From: Bedellia somnulentella
Lineage: Eukaryota; Arthropoda; Insecta; Lepidoptera; Bedelliidae
DNA length: 64,000 bases
Reading direction: 5' to 3'
Assembly (NCBI GenBank): GCA_963576735.1
Contig: OY755175.1
Coordinates: 10,618,401 to 10,682,400 of the forward strand
Part shown: piece after piece, positions 33,431-45,275 of the stretch
Layout: each line of letters begins with the position of its first letter
Position numbering within the stretch: the stretch's first letter is position 1
Translations under genes and position numbers: made by a program
The notes under the pieces: model-generated
Seen by the model: the letters and a program-made list of their open reading frames with translations, nothing else
Told to the model about the DNA's origin: nothing
Database searches by the model: none

Positions 33431-33556
33431 GGAGGAACATACATACATATACTCACGGCTATATTTCCCTAGAAGGGGTAGCCAGAGCTAAGGAATTATA
33501 AATTCCTCAGCCACTTTTGGAAGTTGAGTGGGGAAAAGATGGTAAAAATAAAGGGA
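33431..33556 (-). mobile_element. 3' half of the (ATGT)n-tailed retroposed repeat
   Basis: It begins (CATA)n TACTCACGGCTATATTTCCC and ends in TGGGGAAAAGATGGTAAAAA, i.e. a minus-strand copy truncated at its 5' end. The preceding 33230-33430 is GC-richer and looks like another repeat that I cannot name. Confidence 0.8.
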
Positions 33557-35098
33557 GGAACAGTGGAATATTTTTCACTTTTATAATGGATGGTACAAAA
33601 GTGGAAAAAGTTAATAAATTTTATTGAGTAGTCGTTTTCTCGGGGCGGAAAATGATGGAATGATATTTAAATAAGAGTTATAAAATGCAATTAATGCAGC
33701 CGTGAACAGTCTGATATCGAGCCGTCATTATCTTACAAGGCTCGAATGGCAGCTCAGAATGCAGTTCTGGTTTCTAAGCTAATTTCTGGTCGTGCATTTT
33801 TGGTATGGGAAAAGAAACATGAAAGTAGAATTATTGGCTTAGAAATAAGATTCCTCAAAAACTTGTGATTTCAAGAGGAATAGTTTGTAACTTGGATTGT
33901 TTGTATGTAAGGGTTAATCTTCGGAAATAGTGAACTGCCTACTATAATAGAAAAGAAGGGCGAGAGTTAGTAAACAAGTAAATATAACATATTTAAAACT
34001 TTATTAGCAGCTGGCAGCCATTACAAACCTTGTAAGTTTTATTCAAAACAGATTTTTAACTCTGAAACTTGTCAGACATTATTGTCCTAACAAATTTTCT
34101 GAGGTGAAGTAGTTATCGTATAAGTTCCCTCAAAATTATCAAGAAAGATGGTAAGTCAAATAGTATTTGACTAGATTTTCGACAGCGCAAAAGATATTCC
34201 TAGAATACTTTTAAAGTTAACAGACATTACAATTACTTTTATCCTACGAAATGCGCCAGAAATCTGTGTTACGTGTGTCTTTGTGAGATGTGTCCGTCAT
34301 TCATGTATCTGTATGCAATACCAGCCAGTCAATAAATGGTGCAGTATATTGTATACTCTATGAGATTGCGGTTCAATCAGACGTGCGGATAGTACGATAC
34401 GAATTATTGAAATAAACACTTTTACAACTTATATGCAACACACACTTCACAGCAATGCATTCTCGCATCGCACAGTTTTCTTGCATATATTTGATGGATT
34501 CGCCACCTATCAACTGCTGTGAAATATGAAATCTGTTGACAATATGTTTCATATTACTGTAAAGGATATTAAATAAATAATTTGAGAGTTGTCTACATGT
34601 CTAGGCGTCTGTAAAGCTTCGATTAACACATAATGTTGATGAACAATTTCTCAGATGCAGAACAATTCTGGAGTTAGTTAGTAAGTTTGGCTATTTGCTC
34701 ATAGTTCAGAGTTGACGGTTGATGAATGTCAGAAGTTATTGCTTTGAAGTTAGTCACTGAAGTGTTCCAGGTTTATTCAGTAAACTAGTAGTCCGCTCCG
34801 GCTTCCCACGTGTATACATATTATTTTTCGTATATCTAAGTTGTTTCTAACTATAATGTTTGTTATAGATTCTGCAGAACACGCTAAAATGTACAAAATC
34901 CAGTGCTTTTCCCCACATTACACTAATATGTTCGATTATGGCCTGTGTGTCTTCTGAATATTGAAGTTCAATTATAAACTAATTTAATTAAGAATTTACA
35001 CATTAAGTAATAGTGAAATAACTTTTGACATCGCTTTTTCAGCTTTGTGCATTACAATCCTTTTCTTATATAGCTAAACAATTATTTAAATAACTGTC
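33557..35098. other. Intergenic region
   Basis: AT-rich, with no gene, RNA or repeat that I can support. Confidence 0.5.
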
Positions 35099-35101
35099 TA
35101 A

Positions 35102-35181
35102 CGCCAGTTGTTAAGATTGCAATGCGACAGAACGATACTTAAGTTTTTCTCAGCTGGAATACTCAATTCAGAAATAGGGCG
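35102..35181. mobile_element. Deleted copy of the palindromic MITE (see 49610)
   Basis: It keeps the outer CGC at the left, then jumps to CAGTTGTTAAGATTGCAATG and runs to AGAAATAGGGCG, nearly identical to the right half of 49610-49747. TAA flanks both sides (35099-35101, 35182-35184), fitting a 3-bp TWA target duplication. Most of the left arm is gone. Confidence 0.8.
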
Positions 35182-35184
35182 TAA

Positions 35185-35855
35185 ATGTAAAGAATAATCA
35201 GAATGTTAACTATAAGGCCGCCTAATTTAAACCAACCAGTGATCGAAAATCGACCATTAAGGATGTGAGTATGAGAATCTGTTTTTTTTTTGTATAGTCG
35301 TAGCCATACAAACAAAAATATTTTTATTGTATAACTTTGAGTACATGTAGGTACATTTATATTTGCGCTAGTCGTGGGTCTATATTATTAAAGGCAAAAC
35401 TGACTCATTGACCTAAAAGGACTATACCTAGAACTGGAAATTATGTCTAGGGATTGCTTTGATAACATAACTGAGAACTAAGAAAGAAATTATTGAAATT
35501 TAAATGTCTAAGAGAGTGCAATAGGGTTGCTCAGTTTATGCGCAACACAATTGTGAACTCAGAGGTATGTAAAATGGTAATTTAGTTTTCGATTATTATT
35601 GAACATGATCTGTGCAGGTGAAACTGAAATGACGAATAACACTCCCAAAGAGGGAAACATGTGTTTTTGATTAGAAATTATTTAATCATTTATGTCATTA
35701 CACCAGAATTAATAATTGTTAATAATTCTTTACGATATTAAATAGGTTGTAACAGTAGTTTTCATATAGAATAGCTTTCATCCCGGCCAAAATACGTAAA
35801 TACTTAATCATTTTGATAATTCTAAATATATTTGATAGTTTGTATATATATATAT
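35185..35855. other. Intergenic region
   Basis: AT-rich, with no feature seen. Confidence 0.5.
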
Positions 35856-35997
35856 ACTAGCTTTTTGCCCCGCGACTTCGTCCGCGTGGACTTCATTTTT
35901 TGCATCCAGTTTACATAATACCAAAATACCGAAACACTGTCTCAACTTCTGTTTTTTATATTTATAATCCCGCGGGCGTTGTAAATGACATAAAGGA

Positions 35998-36156
35998 CAT
36001 TGAGGCTTTTTAAGTGATTGTTGGGCGATGCAGTTTGTGACCCATCACTAACAACCTTTATTAACCTATCTTTTATCAATATATTTCCAAAATTGGATGA
36101 AGAATCTCCGAAGCTATGGCTACCCTTTTATGGAATTTATGGTTGTTAGCATATAT
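35998..36156 (+). mobile_element. Diverged copy of the (ATGT)n-tailed retroposed repeat
   Basis: GGCTTTTTAAGTGATTGTTG, GGCGATGCAGTTTGTGACCC, ATCACTAACAACC, then GAAGCTATGGCTACCC match the family. The copy lies inside the RTE-like repeat. Confidence 0.75.
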
Positions 36157-36584
36157 TCATGAATGATTGATAGATGGATTTCATAAATTCAATCGCACCA
36201 AGTTTTATTATAAAATGTAAAAAAACTCTATATTAACTTTCATTTGCTATATCAACCCGTTAGGGGATGAGTTCCAAAAATTCCTTTTTAATTGTTCATA
36301 AGAATCATGAAACAAATATACCAAGTTTTTATGTTCAGAAATGAGAATATCTCTAGTAAGTACAGATACGGATAGTAGTTTGGCGCTGCGGCGGCCCGGT
36401 GCTGCCCCCTACACTGACCGTTGGTGATAGTGGGAGAGCTTGCAGCGATTGCTCGGCAATATAGGGATGATTAGTGGTGGATCTCCTTCCAAAATAATCG
36501 CTAAATTGAAGGGATAGTGCTTGTTATTATTATATTTAGTGTTATTTTAAGCTGACAAATTTTTTTTTTACAAAAAGCTTGAAT

Positions 36585-36695
36585 TACCTGAGATACGAAC
36601 CCGGGACGATTGATTCATAATAGTTCTAATTAAATATTCATAGTAGTTAGTTATACCGCTACGCCACGGAGACGTTACCGGGGCGGTGTCAAATT
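36585..36695 (-). mobile_element. tRNA-derived SINE head (second SINE family), minus strand
   Basis: On the minus strand, TGGCGTAGCGGTATAAC fits an A box and CGGGTTCGTATCTC fits a B box, about 60 bp apart. The DNA between is AT-rich and does not fold as a tRNA. This head differs from that of the SINEs at 22097 and 39311. Confidence 0.5.
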
Positions 36696-37424
36696 TTTAT
36701 TACGCTTTATTTCACATTAGTCTTACTATTGATAAACAAATTTGTCATTTAAATTGATGAAACCCCTTCATCTTTCCAAAATGAACATTAACAAAGTGTC
36801 TGATGTGAATTCCATCGATGATAAAAATAATCGCTGCAATATTTTGAGCCATATATGAGTTAAGGTTTTTTGATGTTCCTATGAGAACTCTTGCGGATTC
36901 CTTAGTTTCAAGGAATCGTCGTCGTTTCATTTAGTTTCTATATTTACATGTTAATATTCGTTTGCAATATAAGTAGATGTAAAAAAAAATGTATACGATA
37001 AAAAAATAGTACATCATGGCTCGGGAGTTCCTTATTTTCGGGGATGCATTACCGTACCATTAAGCTTCTAAATTTTGATTTTTATATTAGTTTACAATAT
37101 TTTACGTTGTTTTAAACGATACACAGCGCCATCTCCAATGCATTTAGTAAGCAAACAATATTTTTGATTTCCCGTGGGAACATATTTTTTCCGGGATAAA
37201 AAGTACCCTATTATTTAATTTAGACTTCTAAATACACGTCTGAAAAATTTCAAAGCAATCGGTTCAGTATTTACGGCGTGAAAGCGGAACAAACAAACAA
37301 ACAAACTCACTTTCCCATTTATAATATTAGTATGGAAGTATGGATATATATTATATGTTTATATCTGACAGAACAAAATATACTTCGCGGTAGAACTAAG
37401 TTAAAAGAGAATACCAACATTCAC

Positions 37425-37770
37425 ATATATACTTACGCCGTTAATTCCCATTAGAGTACGCAAAGACTATCGATCGCCACTGTGAACAATCCTGACAAAC
37501 CTGTAGAGCTTCGACTACATTCCTCCATCTTTTCATACATGCTATTTGATTCTTCACACTTCTCTCTTCATTCTCTATTTAATTTTAATGTGTCTTCCGT
37601 GATTGTTCACATAATAAACTATAAATTATCTTTCACCAATTTACAATCATCCATCTTATCTATGTGCCCAAAACATCTTACGTCTATTTTTCTTTTTTTT
37701 TGCAATGTCATCTTTCACGATTCACACTATTTCTCATTCGATCAATAATCTTACATGTAATTTTTTTCTG
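37425..37770 (-). mobile_element. 3' fragment of a non-LTR retrotransposon (diverged)
   Basis: It is similar over much of its length to 48705-49290: TTCCCATT, AGACTATCGATCGCCACT, CCATCTTTTCATACATGC, CTTTCACCAATTTAC, CATCCATC. On the minus strand this corresponds to the C-terminal end of a LINE polyprotein (see 48705). All frames are broken. Confidence 0.6.
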
Positions 37771-37918
37771 GATTTTGGGCGATGCGGTTGGAGACCCATC
37801 ACCAAAGATTTTTCACTTTATTTCAACCATCCTCTCCCTAATCAGCTTCCAAATGTGGCTGAGGAGTTTCTAGCTCTGAAGCTCTGGCTACCCGTTTTTG
37901 GGATTTAGGGCCGTGATT
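37771..37918 (+). mobile_element. Partial (ATGT)n-tailed retroposed repeat with a mariner at its 3' end
   Basis: It contains GGGCGATGCGGTTGGAGACC, CATCACCAAAGATTTTTC, TGGCTGAGGAGTTTC, and GCCGTGATTA just before the mariner end CGAGGGGCATGCC. Confidence 0.75.
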
Positions 37919-39200
37919 ACGAGGGGCATGCCCTGTGGGCATGCCAAAAGAAGTTAGATACTCTTTTCTCATTTAATTGACACTGGCAAGCCATACACCA
38001 TCTTATAGGCTGGTTTTTTATTGACATATTTTAATATAGAACACACATCTTTCATTTATTTTTTATTTTAATGAGCATAATTTTTCCGAGAATCTGGCGG
38101 GAATTGACTTGCAACAATGGAGCTCAGTCGACGAGATTTTCGCGCTATGATTTATTTTTCTTTTAAAAAAGGTTTGAAGCCTCAATAATGTTTTGAACTT
38201 TTGGCTTCTACTTTTGGTGAGTCTGCTTGTTCCCGAGCAACAGTATTTAATTGGTTTGCTGAATTTAAAAGAGGACAGGGAGGGATGTCTCGAAGATAAA
38301 GCGAAGACAGGACGGCCGACAACCGGGGTCACGCAAGAAAACGTTCGTGCAGTCGAAAAACTTATTCGCGAAAACCTTCGAATTACATATGTAGAGCTAG
38401 AGCGAGAACTAGAAATTGGACCAGCAGCAATGCAAACCATAATTCACGACCACATTTCTCTCCGTGAACGTTGTTCGGGATGGGTGCCGCACAAACTTAC
38501 CGATGATCAGAAAGACCGTCGGGTGGATTGGTGCCTATTCATGATAGATAAATTCAATGGAGGCGAGAAAAAAAACGTATATGATATACTGACTGGTGAC
38601 GAAACATGGCTATATAACTATGACCCTGAATCAAAGCGACAGTCGACTGTATGGTGCTTTGAAGACGAGCCAACTCCAACGAAATGTCGCCGTGCACGAA
38701 GCACACAGAAACAAATGGTCGTTTCGATTTTCTGCAAAACGGGTCATATTGATACTGTTGTGCTAGAGAATGAAAGAACGGTGAACTCCGAATGGTATGT
38801 GACAGTTTGTGCTCCAACAGTAATATCAGCTTGGTGTGACAAGCGACCAAAGTCACACGTCTGCCAGAACACTAGACTTTTTCAACTCGAAAAATGTGTC
38901 AATTCTCCCTCACCTGCTATATTCCCCTGACCTAGCGCCTTAAAGAACAGAGGAAAGAAAAGAAAAACTACAGGGGAAGAAAAAGGTTTGAAAGCAAAGA
39001 AGATGCGCTGGTTGCCCATGATTTCGAGATTTCTGAGGCATCTAAAGAAGAGTGGTCACGGGTATTTTCCAATTGGTTGGTTCAGACGTATGGAAAAGTT
39101 TATACGTGCTTAGGGTGAATACTTTGAAAAGATCGATACTTGTAATAAAGAACAAAAATTATAATTTTTGAGTATCTAGTTTCTTTTGGCATGCCCCTCG
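37919..39200 (+). mobile_element. Mariner-like element 3, defective (family of 30637)
   Basis: The ends are inverted repeats, ACGAGGGGCATGCC at the left (with a short extra GTGGGCATGCC duplication) and GGCATGCCCCTCGTA at the right. The plus-strand transposase begins MELSRRDFRAMIYFSFKKGL at 38118. An in-frame stop soon follows (PQ-stop), with frame changes later. The helix-turn-helix region (VRAVEKLIRENLRITYVEL) and the first catalytic region (GDETWLYNYDPESKRQSTVW) remain. A deletion of about 50 bp near 38848 removes the HHDNAAPHTSA segment present in element 1, so the second catalytic Asp is lost. Confidence 0.9.
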
Positions 39201-39310
39201 TATATGTATATATTTGTTGCTGAGGGACCTCATCTCTACTGCTTTAGAAAGAAACACAAATAAAACTGTTTTGTCATTGCATTTTGTCATCTTTCATTAG
39301 TTTATATTAC

Positions 39311-39675
39311 ATGGTCATGATAGTTCAATGGGTAGAGCACCCGCCCGTAAACAGACAGGCGTGAGTTCAAATCCAGGGTCGGGCCTACACCAATTAGTCT
39401 TTTCTAAAGTCATATGTGTGGCTAATTTATAATGGTTGTTAACGGTGAGGGAAAACATCGTGAGGCAATCCACATGACCGAGTTGTACTTAGCCATGTGA
39501 CAGTGTATGCGTACAAAACGGTGATAGGCCTGCCCCTATCACGTGAGTACACTGTCTAAGCAAAACGTGGGTACCTACTTTGGACACAAGGTGGCGCTGT
39601 CACTTTTTGTTAAGAAGTATTGGTACCTCTGCCATCCCCTTCGGGGATAAACGGCGTGAATGTTTCATGTTATAT
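39311..39675 (+). mobile_element. tRNA-derived SINE, full-length copy
   Basis: A box in TGATAGTTCAATGGGTAGAG, B box in GTGAGTTCAAATCC, and the family body (GAGGGAAAACATCGTGAGG, GGTGATAGGCCTGCCCC, CCATCCCCTTCGGGG). It is more diverged from the other copies towards its 3' end. Confidence 0.88.
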
Positions 39676-40309
39676 CTTGCAGATGAAGTCATTCAAGACG
39701 ACTAGTTTTTATATGGGCTTCTCATTTATTAATCTACTGAGCAGTGAGATTTTCTATCGTTAACATTTCATTAGGACATAAACCTTCCGGGCTCATCAAC
39801 AATCGTAGATAGTTTGAAATGATTTTCGTTGTATTTCAATTAAGCACAACCTCAAAACTGCCCCCGTATTCCAATGGTATCTTGTTAGAACATTCGGCTA
39901 CAGCTCGGTGATTGCTTTTTTTTTAAGAATTTTAATAATGATTACGCTCTACTGGAAAGAAAGGGGTGACAGAATTGAACAGGGTAGAGTAGGTAAATAA
40001 AAGAGATTTTGTGTGCGTTCCGACGGAGACGAATGGAAAGCCAATTATGTTTGGTGCGATAGATGAGCAGAGAAGTGGTCATGTATATGGAATAGTAAAA
40101 TAAACCTCATGTTAAAAAAAATGTGGCGTTCATATTTATTAAGTTGTTCTTCAGTTATATCGAGTGCCAGCATAATCGTAAATTGGTAGGTAAAGAGATT
40201 AGGCTAACGCTGTATCGTAAGCTATATTTTGTAATTTGTAAAATTCTTAATTATAGCATAATTATAATTAATTTCATTATGATACTGACGCATTTCGTGT
40301 TGGCATAAA
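39676..40309. other. Intergenic region
   Basis: AT-rich, with no gene or repeat that I can support. Confidence 0.5.
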
Positions 40310-40580
40310 TGGCATGCTGTGTAGTGTCTGCGTAGAATAGCACTACCCCATTTCTTCCGGTGGGTGTACGTAAGAGGCTACTACGACTACGACGGTATTG
40401 GGGCTTTCAGGGTTATTTGGGCGATGCGGCTGGAGACCCATCACCAACAACCTTTATTTTACCACCTTTTCCCCACGCAACTTCCAAAAGTGGCTGAGGA
40501 ATTTCCGATTCCTTACCTCTAGCTACCCCTTCCCTACTAGGGCTTTATAGCCGTGAGTATATGTATGTATGTAAGTATGT
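40310..40580 (+). mobile_element. Full-length copy of the (ATGT)n-tailed retroposed repeat
   Basis: GCATGCTGTGTAGTGTCTGC, AATAGCACTACCCCATTTC, GGGCGATGCGGCTGGAGACC, CATCACCAACAACC, AAGTGGCTGAGGAATTTCC, and the end GCCGTGAGTATATGTATG plus further ATGT units. Confidence 0.87.
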
Positions 40581-43158
40581 AATCAGAACAATCTATTATA
40601 CTAAACCTATTCAGTTTCACTATCAATAAGAAGCATAAATAATGTTACGGTAGGTGTAGGTGGTAAATATAGACCCCTCTAGAAGCTTTGAACTAGTACC
40701 ATCATAACTTACCTGCTAGTGAAGAAAGAAACTCACGATAAATATAAAGTACTAAAACTATTTCTCTGCTATAGTATATGTTTCTGCCTATTTTCGGTAT
40801 ATCGCAGTTTAACTGTACTACCGAACTATATAGCGACTTTAACAATAGGTCAGGCAGTCAGGTCACCGAATTAAATATTCATCGCTCGTATCCTCCGAAA
40901 CAATAACTATAAAAATATGCTATTTCTGATGGAAAATGTAGAAATGAAAAGCCTTAATCGATTTTGGTTGTTTTATTGTTCAGGAAGCAAATGGTTCACA
41001 GCATTGGTGGGATACGATACACTGGTGTACAATACTGGGCCGAAACATCGTGTTCCTGAATGCTGCCTGTTATTTACTCCTTCATATTAGTACAACAGCT
41101 TAATATAAGTAAGTACCCAAATATAAAAAATATGGGAAAACAACATTATACAAGATGTAGGACATTACAATTTGATAAAGCAAATATTCATTTTTATTTA
41201 GTTTTTATTATTTAACTACACACTTTACTAAATCACAATTTCTAATAATTATGTCAATCAAAACTATGTATATATCACACATATAATTTTTTGTACAGAG
41301 TAAAAAAATATCTTCATACATCTACTAGGTACACAAAATTGCGTTGGTATTTAGCTGCAGACATTAAATTCAAACTTAAACTTACTGCAGCAGATCTGCT
41401 TCTACTTTGAACAATAGCTATGTGTTTGCTGTTGAAGAACGAGTTATGGGATGATGCGACGGGTAAGATTTTGGTGTTTCCTTGCGTTGCACTGAAATGC
41501 TGCGGCTTTTTACAGATCTCTGATACTTACTGAGGTAAACTAAGAAATCAAGACTTAAAGCGGGAAATAAAAACACGGGCCTTGAAAGATAGATCATTCA
41601 ATTATGGTATAGTTATTTCTGCTATCGGTAGATATTGTAAACATAAACTTCTCTGCTAAAGGTGTTTTGAAAGTTCGATTATTTAGATGTAGTTATATAC
41701 AGCTTACAATTGTTTTTATTGTGCGCTGTTAGTTTTGATTTCTTATTCAGTCTGAGGTGGCTGATATAATTGCCTCAATAATATAGAACTTTCATTATCG
41801 ATATTTCAAAGGCATTTTCTGAGCAAAGCACTAATGTATGGCACCTACTAATTGTTGCATGTACTTCTTTGTAATAAAATAATGATAAATTTATTGATAA
41901 AGCTACAATTCTAACAAAAACCGTAACAGTGACACCAACAATCTTAAAATCACAACAAAAGTTTTCCTTAGAACTTGTCTTTCAGTAACAGTATTATTTG
42001 TATTAGCTTTACAGATTTCATTTAAAAGTAGGTAATTAGATTCATTATTTTTGAACACATATTAATACAAATAACAAATTCACTACAAAGTAGCGAATAC
42101 AACCTTTTGAAGGAGTGAAACATTTTATATATACAACAATTTTATTGTGGAACGATATAGTTATGGGTCATTATGAAAAAATTGAGAATAAATAAGTTAT
42201 AATGTATGTATAAATATATTTATCATGTGTTTGGCTATAGCGATATCAGGTACGAACGAATATTGTCAGAGACAATCGCTTTGCCAAAAACACTCGTCAC
42301 AAGATAGCACATTCGATAAGGACAGCTTCAATCTACATCAACTGCAATGGCGACTTCACGCATTCAAACATCATGCAGGCACATTGGTTCTTTAATGCTA
42401 CTTTTTATATATTATTGCAACTGATATGTCACTTTGTTTAAGATAAAGGCTTTCTTTTTCATTGTATCATAATTTCTTGCGCAGAACCGCCATTTTTGTC
42501 AATGTATTTGCCGCCGATAAAATACGAATCTGAATAAGAACTGCAGAATACATGTGTTTTGTGACAGTAAAAGTAAATAAATCAATTAAAAAGGAACCTA
42601 AAGTTAGGGATAAAATTTACAAGTACATTATTACGAGACTTCTAACGTAGACTACGAGCTAGATTATGTACAGTTACGAGCACATCAGATGTGACGTGTC
42701 AGCACTCTTACGTTTTGTAATTATTTACAATGACTATAAATATTATTTAAGAAGAATTAAATTCCCATGACCTTGATCAGAATAGTCCCTTGTTCTGTCG
42801 ACTGTTTTTGAAACACGCTCTGATTTGAAAACGAAAACATCATACTGACTCGGAAATATTTTTAAGTTCATAATCTAAATTCAATTTATTGTAAGTAATA
42901 ATGATAGATATCTGTCATTTCAGTAAAAATATATATTTATGTCATATTATTTACGTTCTATTTTAACTGATGGGTTGACGTGTTCCATATTTAGTCGAAA
43001 AAAATAATAATTGCTGCAAACTCGGTAATTTTATCTCCTGTGAATTTTATCATGCCACTCATATCCATACCTATCATGAGAAAGGTCTAAATGAAAATTG
43101 TTATCTCAAATATATGAGATTGAAAGAAAGACAGGGCCGCAACACACACTTGTAGCAA
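40581..43158. other. Intergenic / possible 3' flank of the ZCCHC14-like gene
   Basis: AT-rich. A good 3' splice acceptor (TTTTATTGTTCAG) at about 40970-40983 precedes about 120 bp of open frame on the plus strand. I cannot assign it to any gene and list it as an observation only. Otherwise nothing is seen. Confidence 0.4.
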
Positions 43159-43612
43159 CAATAGGCTATTTGACTGTAATAAAAATATACATTTCTTTTA
43201 TTTCATTAGTCTTAATATTTCTTTTTTGGAGCAATATGTAATAAATAATGCGAAATAAAAATATTGCCTTATTTCACTAAAATCCGTCTTCTAACATAAG
43301 TATTTTTGATGCAACTGTCACGTGACTAAAAACGACCGTGATTGGCTATTTCTATAATGACGTAGATTGCACATAAACAGACCTGTTCATCGCTTCGCTC
43401 ATTGGTGTTTAATTCGGAATTGACGTCATTTGTGCTACAGCCGCCATATTACTTAAAGTCGCGTTTTCGCGGCACATTTGAATATTGCATTTTCTTTTTC
43501 GATTTTTTATTAAAATAGCTAAAATGAAGACAGAAAAATATTTTTTTAGGGCTCCTTATAAACAAATTAACACCGTAAGATAGTTTTCAAAACTTAGTCA
43601 AATAGCCTATTG
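43159..43612. mobile_element. 454-bp MITE-like inverted-repeat element
   Basis: Perfect 17-bp terminal inverted repeats: CAATAGGCTATTTGACT at 43159-43175 and its complement at 43596-43612. There is no coding capacity. A more GC-rich core (about 43315-43480) includes the palindrome GTCACGTGAC and several TGACGT motifs. The target duplication is unclear, so the exact ends may differ by a few bases. Confidence 0.75.
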
Positions 43613-44933
43613 AATAATCAAATTATTTGAGCATATGACACAAGCTGATGTCTACTTCAACAAATGTAAAAACTTTGGAGGGACTTGAGAGTGATATCTC
43701 TGACTCGTTGTCTACAATGATAGTTGTTGTAGTAGCACTACTCGTAAAAATCATATTTAAAAATGTAGAATAATATACTTTCAATATTATATCGCAACTT
43801 GTCGCGAGCACATTTACAGAGACTTTAGATCCAATAATTTTGTCATTGCTTTTGGTTATGGCGGCATTAGTTAAATCATGACTGTTTGTTAACAGCAATG
43901 ACAACATCATTTACTAACAACTCTAAATTTTTGCTAGAGGTTAAGGTGCTGCCTGAAAGGTGTGAATAAGTATTGTCAAATTACAACTGGAGCTGGTATG
44001 AGGGAGAGAGAGTCATGTCATATGTTCTGATGATATATTACCGAGTTCACTGTCAGGTGAGAATAGCAAAAAATAATAATTCGTAAGCAAGTAAACATCA
44101 ACTACAAAACTTCACTTTTATTGTAATATTTTATGTGCTTTAATATATTTTTAAAAAAAGGGAAAATAAATACAATTAAATTTGGACTAGTAATTTAATC
44201 TACCACTGGGTTTCAGTATTAATTCAATTCAACAGTGCAACTCAACGAATGATTTCATGTTGAATATCGTGAGGTGTAATAGGCCTTACAACTAGTAATA
44301 AAAAATATCGTCAAAAAGCTAATGTACATGTAAACAAACTAATTTAGAACCGAATTATAAGCTATAGTTATAAATCAGTCTTGAGACCAAGAAAACTATT
44401 ACGATATTACCAGCAAATGGAGAATCTTCAATTCACTGGACTACTGTTTATTACTCTTTCAATATAATTGTGGGATGATGACATTAATTCGTCACACTCA
44501 CTCGTTAGACGGATACTAGGATATTTTAAAAGAGTATATTGAATATGGTCTACTTCAAGAATACCTTTTAAATGCAATCTACAACATTCACAGCAGAATA
44601 GTGAGTTTGGTCTTAAATATTTTGATATTTGTATTACGGAATTGCTTTTCGATAAGACTTAAACTATTCAGGACAACATTTTCAAATGCACTTAAACATT
44701 CAACAGTTATTAAACTGCCGAGTTAGATTCGCAAACACGAACACATTAAATACAAATCGATTTATTGCATTAGTCTACTTTAACAACAATATTGCTTGCG
44801 TCTTCGTTAAGAGTATAAGACACTTTGTACAAAGTAAGGTGACAGTGAAATTTTATTATGCGTATGGCACAATATGTCATCGTTTGTCGAGTCAGCCGGA
44901 CCAGTCATAAATATATACAGGAGCGAGTGTGGG
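43613..44933. other. Probable 3' flank or 3'UTR of the ZCCHC14-like gene
   Basis: AT-rich sequence downstream of the minus-strand stop codon at 44934-44936. Several TTTATT stretches on the plus strand (AATAAA on the minus) could end the transcript, but I cannot choose one. No other feature is seen. Confidence 0.4.
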
Positions 44934-45275
44934 CTACTTATCGTTGGGGTCCGGCGGCGCTCCGAAGTCGAGTAGATATCCTCCGGCGCGCGTCATTTCC
45001 TCCATACTGGGTTCCTTGCAGTCGTGTCCGGCGTGTCCGGCGGCGCCGCAGTTCCAGCAGGACAGTTTGGGTGCCGCGTACATGACCGGGACGAAGCCGG
45101 GGTACGGCGGGTACGGTGCGGTAGGTTCTCCGTTGGCGAAGGCGGGGGCGGAGGGCGGTAGGTGGGCGGGGGGTAGGCGGGGTAGCGCGGGTAGGGGAGG
45201 TAGGGGAGGTGCGGCGCGGGGCGGCGGGGCGGCGCGGGGGTGCCGGGCGGGCTGCTGGCGGCGGACGAGGACGAG
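44934..45275 (-). CDS. ZCCHC14-like last exon: proline-rich stretch and CCHC knuckle
   Basis: 113 codons plus a TAG stop (44934-44936), open into the assembly gap at 45276. It has a Pro/Ala/Tyr-rich run (PPYPGFVPVMYAAP), then the zinc knuckle at 45018-45059 with spacing C-x2-C-x4-H-x4-C, then KEPSMEEMTRAGGYLLDFGA and the end PPDPNDK. It is extremely GC-rich, which probably explains the gap. Other frames over the same DNA are also open but carry no domain. Confidence 0.85.
   Translation of the reverse strand, partial: LVLVRRQQPARHPRAAPPPRAAPPLPPLPALPRLPPAHLPPSAPAFANGEPTAPYPPYPGFVPVMYAAPKLSCWNCGAAGHAGHDCKEPSMEEMTRAGGYLLDFGAPPDPNDK

Larger units (their letters stand above)
35856..37335 (+). mobile_element. 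RTE-like lepidopteran interspersed repeat, interrupted by other repeats
   Basis: The left end ACTAGCTTTTTGCCCCGCG, CTTCGTCCGCGTGGAC and the right end GGCGTGAAAGCGGAACAAAC, (AAAC)n, TATAATATTAGTATGGAA are those of a repeat very common in moths and butterflies. I know it as a LINE (RTE-type) or LINE-mobilised repeat, but the class is from memory. Between the ends lie a copy of the (ATGT)n-tailed repeat (35998-36156), a tRNA-like head on the minus strand (36585-36690), and unassigned sequence. No intact coding frame remains. Confidence 0.65.
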
